Positions 1 to 6,673 of a stretch of 11,185 bases of DNA are shown here, piece after piece. Numbering within the stretch: position 1 is the first letter of the stretch; each line of letters opens with the position of its first letter. Position numbers and translations under genes: made by a program. Source of the DNA: Candidatus Thiodictyon intracellulare (GTDB lineage: Bacteria; Pseudomonadota; Gammaproteobacteria; Chromatiales; Chromatiaceae); NCBI GenBank assembly GCA_016292295.1, contig JADNEJ010000142.1, positions 1 to 11,185 on the forward strand. The letters are read 5' to 3'. Under the pieces are notes generated by a model. That model saw only the letters and a list, made by a program, of their open reading frames with translations. It was not told where the DNA came from and did no database searches.

Positions 1-1
1 A

Positions 2-163
2 ATTCTGTATAACAAGTATTACGAATCATTTGACGGGTTTCGCAAAGCCTGCGCAGACTTCTTCAGTAACACGGGCGAGTACCAGGACGACTTGCGCTCC
101 TTGCTGACGGAAAACTTTGAAATAACCGGTCGGAGAGGAAACCGAAAATTTGGCATTAGCTAA
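2..163 (+). CDS. IS630-family transposase, C-terminal end (partial, runs off left edge)
   Basis: The frame starting at base 2 is open to a TAA at 161-163 and encodes about 53 residues, beginning ILYNKYYESFDGFRKAC and containing LRSLLTENFEI. From family knowledge, this matches the extreme C-terminus of IS630-type DDE transposases, where a YN-x-YY...F..FR stretch is followed by an FF...LRSL-x-x-NFEI tail. The catalytic DDE residues lie outside the window. The insertion-sequence end should fall just past the stop, around 165-175, where TATATA is followed by DNA that reads as amidohydrolase on the other strand. IS630 elements insert at TA, which fits but does not prove the boundary. The stretch is more AT-rich than the neighbouring genes, as expected for imported DNA. 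Confidence 0.72.
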   Translation: MLYNKYYESFDGFRKACADFFSNTGEYQDDLRSLLTENFEITGRRGNRKFGIS

Positions 164-546
164 GTATATAGGGAGGAACATCAATTTTCGACCCGACTCC
201 GGCGGTGCCAGCGCGACGATTTGTTCCACCGCATCGAGCGCCCCGTCCAGACTGACATGATCGACGATGCCGCGTCCGTCGGCCAGAAAGGCCGCATACA
301 TCGGTACTTTGCTAGCGCCCAGGATTTGCAAGTAAAATTTCCAAATCTCCGGCGTCACGAGCGCCCCCGGCTTGTTATAAGCGGTGACCCCGTGCGCATG
401 CTCATAAGCGACCATCTGCTTCAAGCCGAAGGTCAGCCGTTCCGGCGTGGCCAACACCTTGAGCATAGGCCCGATTATGAGGTTCTGGCCGGTTTCCCAG
501 AAATGCCCTTCGGCCCAATTCGATTGCTCGCTGGCCAGACCCCCGC

Positions 547-691
547 CCTGCGTCGCGGGCCTTGATCACAAATCCGCCCAAGGCCGGCCGGCCCATGTGG
601 GTTTGCGCGCGCAAGACCATGTTCTGCAAGGAAGCGGCAACGCCGGGACTGAACAAAGTGGGCGGAATTATGATCAAGGCCTGCGTCGCGG
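547..691. repeat. 12-bp target-site duplication around MITE copy A
   Basis: CCTGCGTCGCGG occurs at 547-558 and again at 680-691, directly abutting the element on both sides. The match is 12 of 12. Dropping one copy together with the element restores the amidohydrolase codons GAG GCC GCG ACG CAG GGC, which shows the repeat arose by target duplication and was not present before. Confidence 0.88.
559..679 (+). mobile_element. 121-bp MITE, copy A (inserted in amidohydrolase remnant)
   Basis: The element starts GCCTTGATCACAAATCCGCC and ends GGCGGAATTATGATCAAGG. The outer 21 bases after the first G are inverted repeats, 19 of 21 identical (560-580 against 659-679). The interior has self-complementary tracts, including GGCCGGCCGGCC and TTGCGCGCGCAA. 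It is too short to encode a transposase and no conserved protein is apparent, so it must have been moved in trans. Perfect 12-bp direct repeats flank it (547-558 and 680-691). The insertion adds 133 bp, which shifts the host frame. By hand alignment it differs from copy C at about 8 positions and from copy B at about 12. An 11-13 bp target duplication is compatible with some IS4-family transposases, but the parent cannot be identified here. Confidence 0.9.
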
Positions 692-831
692 CCTCGGTGA
701 CGCCGAACGCCTTGAGCGCGGCGGTGTTAAGAATCCACTCATGGCACGAGCGTTGCCAGACCGCAATCGGCCGGGCCGCGTCGATCTGGTCGAGGATCGC
801 CCGATCCAACTGGCCATGCCATAGATCGACG

Positions 832-3489
832 TTACCCTGTAAGCTTGCCTTCATTTTCCGACAATCCGTGTTCTTCGCTCACCGGTTCCCGCAGCGCTCG
901 CACCTTGAATCCACTGTTCAGCTCCAGACGGGCATCGAAGCGATTGCCCTGGTCGTCAGTGAAACCCTTGATCTGGCGCGTGTGTCCGTCCCGAATCAGG
1001 GCCGCGATCTGGAGGTCAGTCAACGCCTTGTTAAACTGCTCCCGCAGCACCGCGAAGTCGCAGCCGTCACGATAGCGGTTGCAGCCGAAACCGCGATGTC
1101 CCTGAATGATCTGTCCTTGGCCACACTTGGGACAGGTGAGACCTGTGGGTCCGCGGGCGGGCGGGGCCTTCGCCGTCGCCGCGGACTTGGGGTTCACCGC
1201 AGGGGACGGCGGCAAAGTACCCCTATCGCTCCCAGGGCGCGGCTCGGACGCCGGATCCGGGCTCGGGCCAAAGTCGAACGCCACCTGCCCGTCCGCGCCC
1301 AGCTTCAGCGCGGCCTTGAAGGACTTGCCGGCCTTGGACTGGAAGCCTTCGATGGGACCGATCCGGCCCTTGCCCAGCAGTTCCCGCACCTGAGCCTTGG
1401 TCAACTTGACCCTCGCCACCGTCTTCCACACGGCGAAGGCACAGCCTTCGCGATACCGGCTACACCCGAAGGCGCGGGCGGTCTCCATCAGTTCGCCCTG
1501 GCCGCACCCGGGACAGGTGCCGAGCCCGGCGGGACGCGGTAACGCACCCTTGCGCGCGCCGCGGGCGGCGCCCGGGCGACCGCCTTGCGGCTGGGCGGCC
1601 CGCGCTTGATCGACCTGCTCCGCGGAGAAAGCCGGCCCCTGCCAGACGCGCGGGATCAGGTCGCGCACCAGGTCCATAATCGCCTGGTTGAACTCGGCCA
1701 CCGGCCGGGCGCCCTCCTCCACCTCGCGCAGTCGCTGCTCCCAGGCGGCGGTCAGTTCCGGACTCTTGAGCGGCGCAGCTACCCGCTCGATCAGCACCCG
1801 TCCCTTCTCGGTCGCCCGCAACTGCTTGCGTTGACGCTCCACATACCCGGTGCGGATCAGCTTTTCGATGGTCTCGGCGCGAGTCGCCGGGGTGCCGAGG
1901 CCGCTCGCCTTCATGGCCCGCGCCAGGTCTCGGTCCTCGATGGTGCGCCCGGCATTCTTCATGGCACCGAGCAGGGTCGCGTCCGTGAAGGGGCGCGGCG
2001 GGCTGGTCGCGCGCTCGCGCACCTCGAGGTGCACCACATGGACGTCCTGGCCGACCTTGAGCGGCGGCAGGATCTGCTCCTCGTTGGCCTCCTGCGGGGT
2101 GGCCGCGCCGGCCGGTTCGCTACCCTGCCCCGTCGCGACGCCCGCTGGCGCCTTGGCACGGACCGCGCCACCGCCATCCTCGGCGATGGTCCACCCCGGG
2201 TCCATCACCTGTGCCCCCCGGGCGACGAAGTCCGCACCGCCGATGGCGAGCAGCACGCGGGTCTCCTCCACCACCTGATCGGGCAGAAAAACGCAGACGA
2301 AGCGGGTCTGGACCAGGCCATAGACCGACCGCAGCGGCCCACTCAGACCCGCGGAGGCGCGACGACCGGTCGGCAGTATGGCGTGGTGGTCGGTGAGTTT
2401 GGTCTGGTCCACATAGGCGCGGCCCAGGCGGTGTCCGGCCGCCAGCCGCGCCAGGGCGACCGGGGCCTGAAGGTGGTCCAGGCCCTTCAGGATGCCGGGG
2501 AGCTGATCCACCAGGTCCTCGCCGATGTGGTGGCTCTCGGTGCGGGGGTAACTGATCAGCTTGTGGGTCTCATAGAGAGCCTGGGCCAGTTCCAGGACCG
2601 CGGCGGCGGTCAGCCCATAGCGGCGATTGGCGTCGCGCTGTAGGGTGGTCAGGTCGTAGAGCGGCGGCGGCCGGTTGTGCGCCAACTGGATGTCCAACTC
2701 CCGCACCGTCCCCGTCCGGTGGGGTTCGATGGCCGCGTCGATCTCCCGTTGCAGAAGCTCCACCTCCGCCTTTGTGCCGATCCGCGTCTCCCCCTCCAGG
2801 CTGTAGCGAGCAAGAAAGCCCTCCGCCAGGTGGGCGAGGAGTTCATAGAAAAAGGTCTTGGTGAAACCGGCGATCTCCGCGTCCCGGGCACAGATCGTCG
2901 CCAGCGTCGGGGTCTGGACCCGGCCGATGGTGCACAGGACCCGGTTGTGGACCGTGTAGGCACGGGTCAGGTTCATGCCGATCAGCCAGTCCGCCTGGGC
3001 GCGGGCGCGGGCGGCGCGGGCTAGGTTGTCGTAGGCACTGCCGGGCTTCAGGGCCTGGAAAGCGGCCCACAGCGCCTCGTCGGTGAGGCTCGACACCCAG
3101 AGCCGGTCGAAGGGCTTGCGGCAACGCGCCTGCTCATAGATGAGCCGGAAGATGTGCTCCCCCTCGCGCCCCGCATCGGTGGCGCAGACCAGACGCGCGT
3201 GGGCCGGGTCATTGATGAGAGCCTTCACGACCTGGAACTGGTCCGCGGTCTTGGGATCGAGCTTGAGGCGCCAATGCTCCGGCAGCATGGGCAGTTGGGC
3301 CGCATTCCAGCGCCCCTTCCAAGGCGGGCCATAGTCGTCCGGTTCCGCCAGGTGAACCAGGTGTCCGAGCGCCCAGGTGACGCACCAGCCGTTGCCCTCC
3401 AGGTATCCCTGGCCCTTGCGGTTGGCTCCCAGGACCCGGGCGATGTCCCGAGCCACACTCGGCTTCTCGGCGATGACGACGGTCGCCAT
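832..3489 (-). CDS. topB: DNA topoisomerase III (type IA), with two C-terminal zinc-finger-like modules
   Basis: An 885-residue type IA topoisomerase that passes single DNA strands through a transient 5'-phosphotyrosyl break; in the cytoplasm it decatenates replication and recombination intermediates. The N-terminal TOPRIM domain (about 1-150) has the IAEKPS motif with Glu8 and the acidic ATDAGREGE motif around Asp105. IGRVQTPTL (188-196) is the conserved type IA block. SYPRTESHHI places the active-site tyrosine at Tyr314. The LGTPATRA block lies at 531-538. The C-terminus adds two similar modules, CPGCGQGELME...GCSRYREGC (659-683) and CPKCGQGQIIQ...GCNRYRDGC (786-810), each with a four-cysteine arrangement, separated by an Ala/Pro-rich linker. 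At 885 residues it is longer than E. coli TopB (653). The start MATVVIAEKPSVA matches the family. The last residues overlap the amidohydrolase remnant by about 20 bp, so the extreme C-terminus may have been set by a rearrangement. Confidence 0.97.
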   Translation of the reverse strand: MATVVIAEKPSVARDIARVLGANRKGQGYLEGNGWCVTWALGHLVHLAEPDDYGPPWKGRWNAAQLPMLPEHWRLKLDPKTADQFQVVKALINDPAHARLVCATDAGREGEHIFRLIYEQARCRKPFDRLWVSSLTDEALWAAFQALKPGSAYDNLARAARARAQADWLIGMNLTRAYTVHNRVLCTIGRVQTPTLATICARDAEIAGFTKTFFYELLAHLAEGFLARYSLEGETRIGTKAEVELLQREIDAAIEPHRTGTVRELDIQLAHNRPPPLYDLTTLQRDANRRYGLTAAAVLELAQALYETHKLISYPRTESHHIGEDLVDQLPGILKGLDHLQAPVALARLAAGHRLGRAYVDQTKLTDHHAILPTGRRASAGLSGPLRSVYGLVQTRFVCVFLPDQVVEETRVLLAIGGADFVARGAQVMDPGWTIAEDGGGAVRAKAPAGVATGQGSEPAGAATPQEANEEQILPPLKVGQDVHVVHLEVRERATSPPRPFTDATLLGAMKNAGRTIEDRDLARAMKASGLGTPATRAETIEKLIRTGYVERQRKQLRATEKGRVLIERVAAPLKSPELTAAWEQRLREVEEGARPVAEFNQAIMDLVRDLIPRVWQGPAFSAEQVDQARAAQPQGGRPGAARGARKGALPRPAGLGTCPGCGQGELMETARAFGCSRYREGCAFAVWKTVARVKLTKAQVRELLGKGRIGPIEGFQSKAGKSFKAALKLGADGQVAFDFGPSPDPASEPRPGSDRGTLPPSPAVNPKSAATAKAPPARGPTGLTCPKCGQGQIIQGHRGFGCNRYRDGCDFAVLREQFNKALTDLQIAALIRDGHTRQIKGFTDDQGNRFDARLELNSGFKVRALREPVSEEHGLSENEGKLTG

Positions 3490-3876
3490 GCGTCACTTCA
3501 GGTCCACCGGCCAACCCCGCTTGCACACACCCGACGCCGCCGGACAGACCCACGCCACGCCCTACCCCTTGCAATCATACCATTACCCATAGTGCTCAAA
3601 TCTTTTCACAAAGACACAAAGACACGGAGAAAATAGAATCGGCGACAGAACCGTAAACCTGGAAAAATAATTCCCCCGCCGCCACGAAAATCGCAAGTTC
3701 ATTTCAGAGCCTAATTGTCATCTTTCTCTGTGTCTCCGTGAGAGAATCTTTTTTCGGCGGGCCAAGCAGGCGCGGCCAGGTGAGCCGCGGGACGACGATT
3801 CGGTTTGCCCACCGGCCGCTTGATCGCGGATCATCACGCCGCAGCGCCAGACGACCAAGGGCCCCATCGAGTGACC
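3490..3876. other. Gene-free region between topB and the PilZ gene
   Basis: This 387-bp spacer separates the divergent topB and PilZ genes, so it should hold both promoters. I see no convincing coding frame. The centre (about 3580-3760) is clearly AT-richer than the flanks and holds the inverted repeat listed separately. Neither gene has a strong Shine-Dalgarno sequence, and I could not pick a credible -35/-10 pair for either direction. Confidence 0.6.
3608..3739. repeat. Imperfect inverted repeat with a tandem 8-mer, AT-rich intergenic element
   Basis: The left arm contains ACAAAGAC twice in tandem (3608-3615 and 3616-3623) followed by ACGGAGAAAA. The right arm, around 3719-3739, reads TCTTTCTCTGTGTCTCCG, which on the other strand resembles the left arm. 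Pairing 3616-3636 with 3719-3739 gives about 15 matches in 21 by eye. The arms are about 80 bp apart. It looks like a decayed intergenic repeat rather than a terminator, and its identity is unknown. Confidence 0.5.
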
Positions 3877-4200
3877 ATGCGCAGGTACATTCGGCACACC
3901 ACCGATTGCCCCGTCGATGTGCAACTGAGCGAGGTAATCCCACCCGGGCGCGAATACCTGCGCAACATCGGCCGTGGCGGCCTGTGCTTTCGCTCCCTGG
4001 TGACGATCGACATCGGCGTCACCATCCATATCGCGATCCCGGTGGCGAAACCGGTGTTCGAGACCGGGGGCGTCGTCGCCTTGTGTGAGCCGCTCCCGGA
4101 CGGCTTCGAGGTCGGGGTGCGCTTCGCCGGACAGGACCCGCGCAAACACCGGATCGTCGAACAAGTGTGCCAGATCGAGAACTTCAAACGGGAGATCTAG
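3877..4200 (+). CDS. Small PilZ-domain protein (probable cyclic-di-GMP receptor)
   Basis: A 107-residue, single-domain protein. The N-terminal MRRYIRH provides the RxxxR half of the PilZ binding signature (Arg2-Arg6). NIGRGGLCF (30-38) corresponds to the (D/N)xSxxG half, with Gly in place of the Ser. The remaining residues alternate as in a PilZ beta-barrel, including GVTIHIAIPV and GFEVGVRFAG. PilZ proteins bind cyclic-di-GMP and pass the signal to motility, adhesion or polysaccharide machinery. ATG 3877 is preferred because it puts the RxxxR motif at the very N-terminus; GTG 3871 and an upstream ATG at 3805 are possible, but the extra residues look non-native. It converges with the broken GGDEF-EAL gene. 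The Ser-to-Gly change in the second motif may weaken ligand binding. Confidence 0.82.
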   Translation: MRRYIRHTTDCPVDVQLSEVIPPGREYLRNIGRGGLCFRSLVTIDIGVTIHIAIPVAKPVFETGGVVALCEPLPDGFEVGVRFAGQDPRKHRIVEQVCQIENFKREI

Positions 4201-4276
4201 ATGCAGGACGGCAGGCACCTCAACGGCGATGAGGCGACCCTGGAGTGGCCGCGTCGGCAGCAGGTCTGAGCGCAGC

Positions 4277-4295
4277 GGCGGGTTTCAAACCCGCC
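4277..4295. terminator. GC-rich palindrome between convergent genes, possible bidirectional terminator or dispersed repeat
   Basis: GGCGGGTTTCAAACCCGCC is a perfect 9-bp inverted repeat around a single C, so in practice a stem with a small TTCAA-like loop. It lies between the PilZ stop (4200) and the original stop of the GGDEF-EAL gene (4308), where a shared terminator would be expected. There is no U-tract on either side, so Rho-independent termination would be weak. It could instead be a dispersed extragenic palindrome. Confidence 0.5.
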
Positions 4296-4377
4296 CCTAC
4301 GCGGGACTCAGCACTCCCAGTGGCCCGCCTTATAGGGGTCCTGGCGGCTCGCGATCCACTCCGCGCTCAGGGTCGCG

Positions 4378-4423
4378 GCGTCTAGCGGCCGGGAGAAGAA
4401 GCGTCTAGCGGCCGGGAGAAGAA
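4378..4423. repeat. Perfect 23-bp tandem duplication at the EAL gene 3' end
   Basis: The unit starting GCGTCTAGCGGCC and ending GGGAGAAGAA occurs at 4378-4400 and again at 4401-4423 without a mismatch. On the minus strand the intact reading would be GYFFSRPLDAATLSAEWIAS, running on to a TGA at 4308-4310. The extra 23 bases shift the frame, so the reading becomes SRPLDASSPGR followed by TAG. The last roughly 23 residues are thereby lost. Confidence 0.92.
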
Positions 4424-4592
4424 ATAGCCCTGGGCAAGCGGGCAGCCCAGATGCAGCAGTTCCGCAGCCTGGGACGACAGCTCGACGCCCTCTGCGATAG
4501 TCTCCAGGTTCAGCATCGCGCTGAGGACAACGATGGCGCGGGTGAGCGGCGCGTCCTCCTGGTCATCGCCCAGGGAGACGACGAAAGACCGG

Positions 4593-4737
4593 TCGAGCTT
4601 GAGGGCCTTGATCACAAATCCGCCCAAGGCAGGCCGGCCCATATGGGTTAGCGCGCGCAAGATCATGTTCTGAAAGGAAACGACGACGCCGTGACTGAAC
4701 AAGGCGGGCGGAATTATGATCAAGATCGAACTGGAGG
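4593..4737. repeat. 12-bp degenerate target-site duplication around MITE copy B
   Basis: TCGAGCTTGAGG (4593-4604) and TCGAACTGGAGG (4726-4737) abut the element and match at 10 of 12 positions. The length and position are the same as at copy A, and both copies can encode the DILKLD / DILQFD stretch of the EAL domain. Confidence 0.75.
4605..4725 (+). mobile_element. 121-bp MITE, copy B (inserted in the EAL domain)
   Basis: Same orientation on the plus strand and same 121-bp length as copies A and C, with about 12 differences from A by hand alignment, including a changed last base, so this is the most diverged copy. Its terminal inverted repeats match at about 17 of 21 positions. It splits the conserved EAL segment: the frame enters as FPVDILQF and resumes after the element as LKLDRSFV. 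Excision with one flank (4605-4737, 133 bp) gives an in-frame FPVDIL(K/Q)(L/F)DRSFV, as expected in EAL domains. Flanking 12-bp repeats match 10 of 12. Confidence 0.88.
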
Positions 4738-5132
4738 ATGTCGACCGGAAACCTGTGCAGGTAGGCTAGCGAGGAATAGCCAACGCCGAAGCCGTCGATC
4801 GTCAGGTACAGGCCCCGCGTCTTGAGTTCAGTCGGTTGACGCAGCCACTCCTGCGTGCATTGCATCAGGGTGATCTCGGTGATTTCCAGCACCAGGGAAC
4901 GCTGGTCCAGTCCGGAGTGCGCGAGTGCGTCGTCGACATCTTGGGCCAAGTCATCTTGCACCTTGCCTTGCTGAAACTGCCGCACCGAGACGTTCACGGT
5001 GATCGATTGACCAGGGCATCTCGGAGGGCAGCAGGAGCAGGTCCTCTGCCAGAGCTTGCCCTGACGGCAGATATAATACAGTACCCAACGCCCGAGCGCG
5101 ACCATCAGCTCGCCCTTCTCCTCCGCGAGCGG

Positions 5133-5146
5133 GATAAAGGATAAAG
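5133..5146. repeat. Perfect 7-bp tandem duplication in the EAL domain
   Basis: GATAAAG is repeated at 5133-5139 and 5140-5146. On the minus strand the original codons read FPDAFIPLAEEKGEL; the extra CTTTATC inserts a frameshift between PDAFI and PLAEEK. The two halves of the expected sequence lie in different frames on either side of the duplication. Confidence 0.85.
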
Positions 5147-5210
5147 GCGTCCGGGAAAAGCAGACCACGGTGCGGGTGTTGCCAGCGGACCAGAGCCTCC
5201 ACGCCCGCCA

Positions 5211-5230
5211 GGCCATTGGTGGCCATTGGT
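5211..5230. repeat. Perfect 10-bp tandem duplication in the EAL domain
   Basis: GGCCATTGGT occurs at 5211-5220 and 5221-5230. On the minus strand, deleting one copy joins HLSTNGLAGVEALVRWQHP in one frame; with both copies the frame changes within STNG. This lies just upstream of the EAL motif codons. Confidence 0.87.
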
Positions 5231-5640
5231 GGACAGGTGGATGAGCGGCTGGTAGTGGAGCAAGAACTCCCCGCGCTCCAGTCCCCGGCGCAGGTCTTGT
5301 TCCAGATCGATCTCGCTTCAGGACCGCCGTGTGCATCGCCGGCTCAAACAATACGTGACCCTGCTTGCCACGGCTCTTGATCGAATACATAGCAAGGTCC
5401 GCATTGCCCATCAGGGCGTCGGCCCCATTCGCCGCGCTGCCCTGGCTGATCCCGATGCTCGCCGTGACCCGCACCTCACGCCCGCACAGGAGCATGGACT
5501 CCGCCAACCGGGTGCCGATGCGCGCGGCTAGCGCCGAGGCGGCCGTGAGCGACAGCGAGTCCTCGGTCAGGACTGCCAACTCGTTGCCGCCCAGGCGCGC
5601 GACCGTGTTCAGAGGCGCGTGCGTACTGGAGCAGGCGCTC

Positions 5641-5648
5641 GGCCGGCC
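5641..5648. repeat. 4-bp tandem duplication (GGCC twice) in the GGDEF domain
   Basis: GGCCGGCC at 5641-5648. On the minus strand, removing one GGCC converts DALLQVAAGRAPAP into DALLQVAAERLLQYARAS, which is the expected GGDEF-domain continuation with an RxxD-like inhibitory-site position. Because the unit is short it could arise by chance, but it sits exactly where the frame breaks. Confidence 0.65.
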
Positions 5649-6673
5649 GCTACCTGGAGCAGTGCATCTCCGGCCGCATGGCCCAGGCTATCGTTGATCG
5701 TCTTGAAGTCGACGAGATCCAGGTACAGGAGGGTGACGGGCCCCTGGGCGCGGGCGGCACGGCCCAGTGCGTGCTCAAGGCGCTCTCGCAACAGGACGCG
5801 GTTGGCCAGCCCGGTCAAGGGGTCTTGGAAAGCGAGAAACCGCAGTTCCTCTTCCAGCCGCCGCCGCTCCGTCACGTCGCGGCTGTTCAGCACCACCCCG
5901 CCCACGCGGGGGGTCCGCGGTCAGGTTGGTGGCCAGGGTCTCGATGTCCCGCCAACTGCCGTCCGCGTGACACCGGCGCCACTTGGCCACCGCAGTGTCG
6001 CCTTGACTGACGAGGACCAGCCCCAGAAAGTCAGCGATGCGAGGACGATCCTGCGAGTGGAGTAGAATCAGCCCGCGCAGCGCCCCCCACTGCCCGTGTG
6101 CGGTCTGCAACAACCATCCGAACGCAACCAGGAGCAGCAGCCCATAGGCGACGGCCAGATAGGGCAAAAGCGTGAGACTGCGCCTGGGGCCATCAGGGAC
6201 CTGCACGGGAGGCGCCGCCACCGCGCCGCTGCGGTATTCCAGATAGGGACCCACCATCATCAGGAGATAGCCCAGGTCGTAGAGCAGATCCGTCGGACCA
6301 CCCGCGACATAGGCCCCCTGCGCGGCCTAGTAGGCGAACCAGGTATCGGCCAGGAAGAGCAACAGCAGACCCGCCACCAGCCAGGCGAGCGGCGCACCAG
6401 TGCGGCCCCGGCGACGTTTCAGCACCAACGCCGCCGCCCCGACCAGCAGCACTATAGGCCTATGTCAGCACCAATTCCAGCGTACTGTCGTAGTGAGCCG
6501 CGGCGAGCGGCCGGAGCAGGAAATACCAGACCAGGGTCCCGGCCCCGATCATGACCACGCCGACATCGCGCCGGAACTGGATGCGCTCGGCGCGAGCCTG
6601 CAGCGGCCTCATGAAATACAGCAAGCCAGCAAGCACCAGCGGGATGAAACTCAGATAGCCCAGGTTCGCCAGA

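Larger units (their letters stand above)
170..852 (-). pseudogene. Amidohydrolase family 3 (YtcJ-like) remnant, truncated at both ends and interrupted by MITE copy A
   Basis: Two minus-strand blocks belong to one protein. The upstream block (about 845-692) reads NVDLWHGQLDRAILDQID, then RPIAVWQRSCHEWILNTAAL and FGVTEAATQ. The downstream block (about 558-180) reads GGGLASEQSNWAEGHFWE, ERLTFGLKQMVAYEHAHGVT and PEIWKFYLQILGA. Family-3 amidohydrolases (usually about 550 residues) carry such segments in their middle part; these enzymes are metal-dependent hydrolases of N-acyl or amide substrates. The N-terminal portion with the first metal histidines is absent, because the fragment abuts and slightly overlaps the topB 3' end. 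The C-terminal portion is cut off near 170-180 by the IS630 fragment. Removing 559-691 rejoins the frame as GVTEAATQ-GGGLASEQ with no stop. The product is certainly non-functional; the exact substrate class is unknown. Confidence 0.82.

Noticed and set aside
562..1542. Long plus-strand open frame (326 codons) beginning inside MITE copy A and running antisense to topB
   Set aside because: It overlaps the clearly real topB on the opposite strand, starts in a mobile element and has Arg/Gly-rich composition typical of an antisense shadow in GC-rich DNA.
1585..2643. Plus-strand open frame of 352 codons antisense to topB
   Set aside because: It is the mirror frame of conserved topB codons, with no recognisable domain or ribosome site.
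4201..4269. 22-codon open frame starting ATG directly after the PilZ stop
   Set aside because: Too short, with no homology, no ribosome site of its own and no evidence of conservation.
5133..5146. Short tandem repeats as a reversible phase-variation switch for the GGDEF-EAL gene
   Set aside because: Each repeat has only two units, and the gene also carries stop codons, two MITEs and altered catalytic motifs, so slippage at one site could not restore function.
6096..6554. Plus-strand open frame across the membrane part of the GGDEF-EAL pseudogene
   Set aside because: The opposite strand reads as membrane helices typical of this sensor family; the plus-strand reading is Gln/Arg-rich with no domain.
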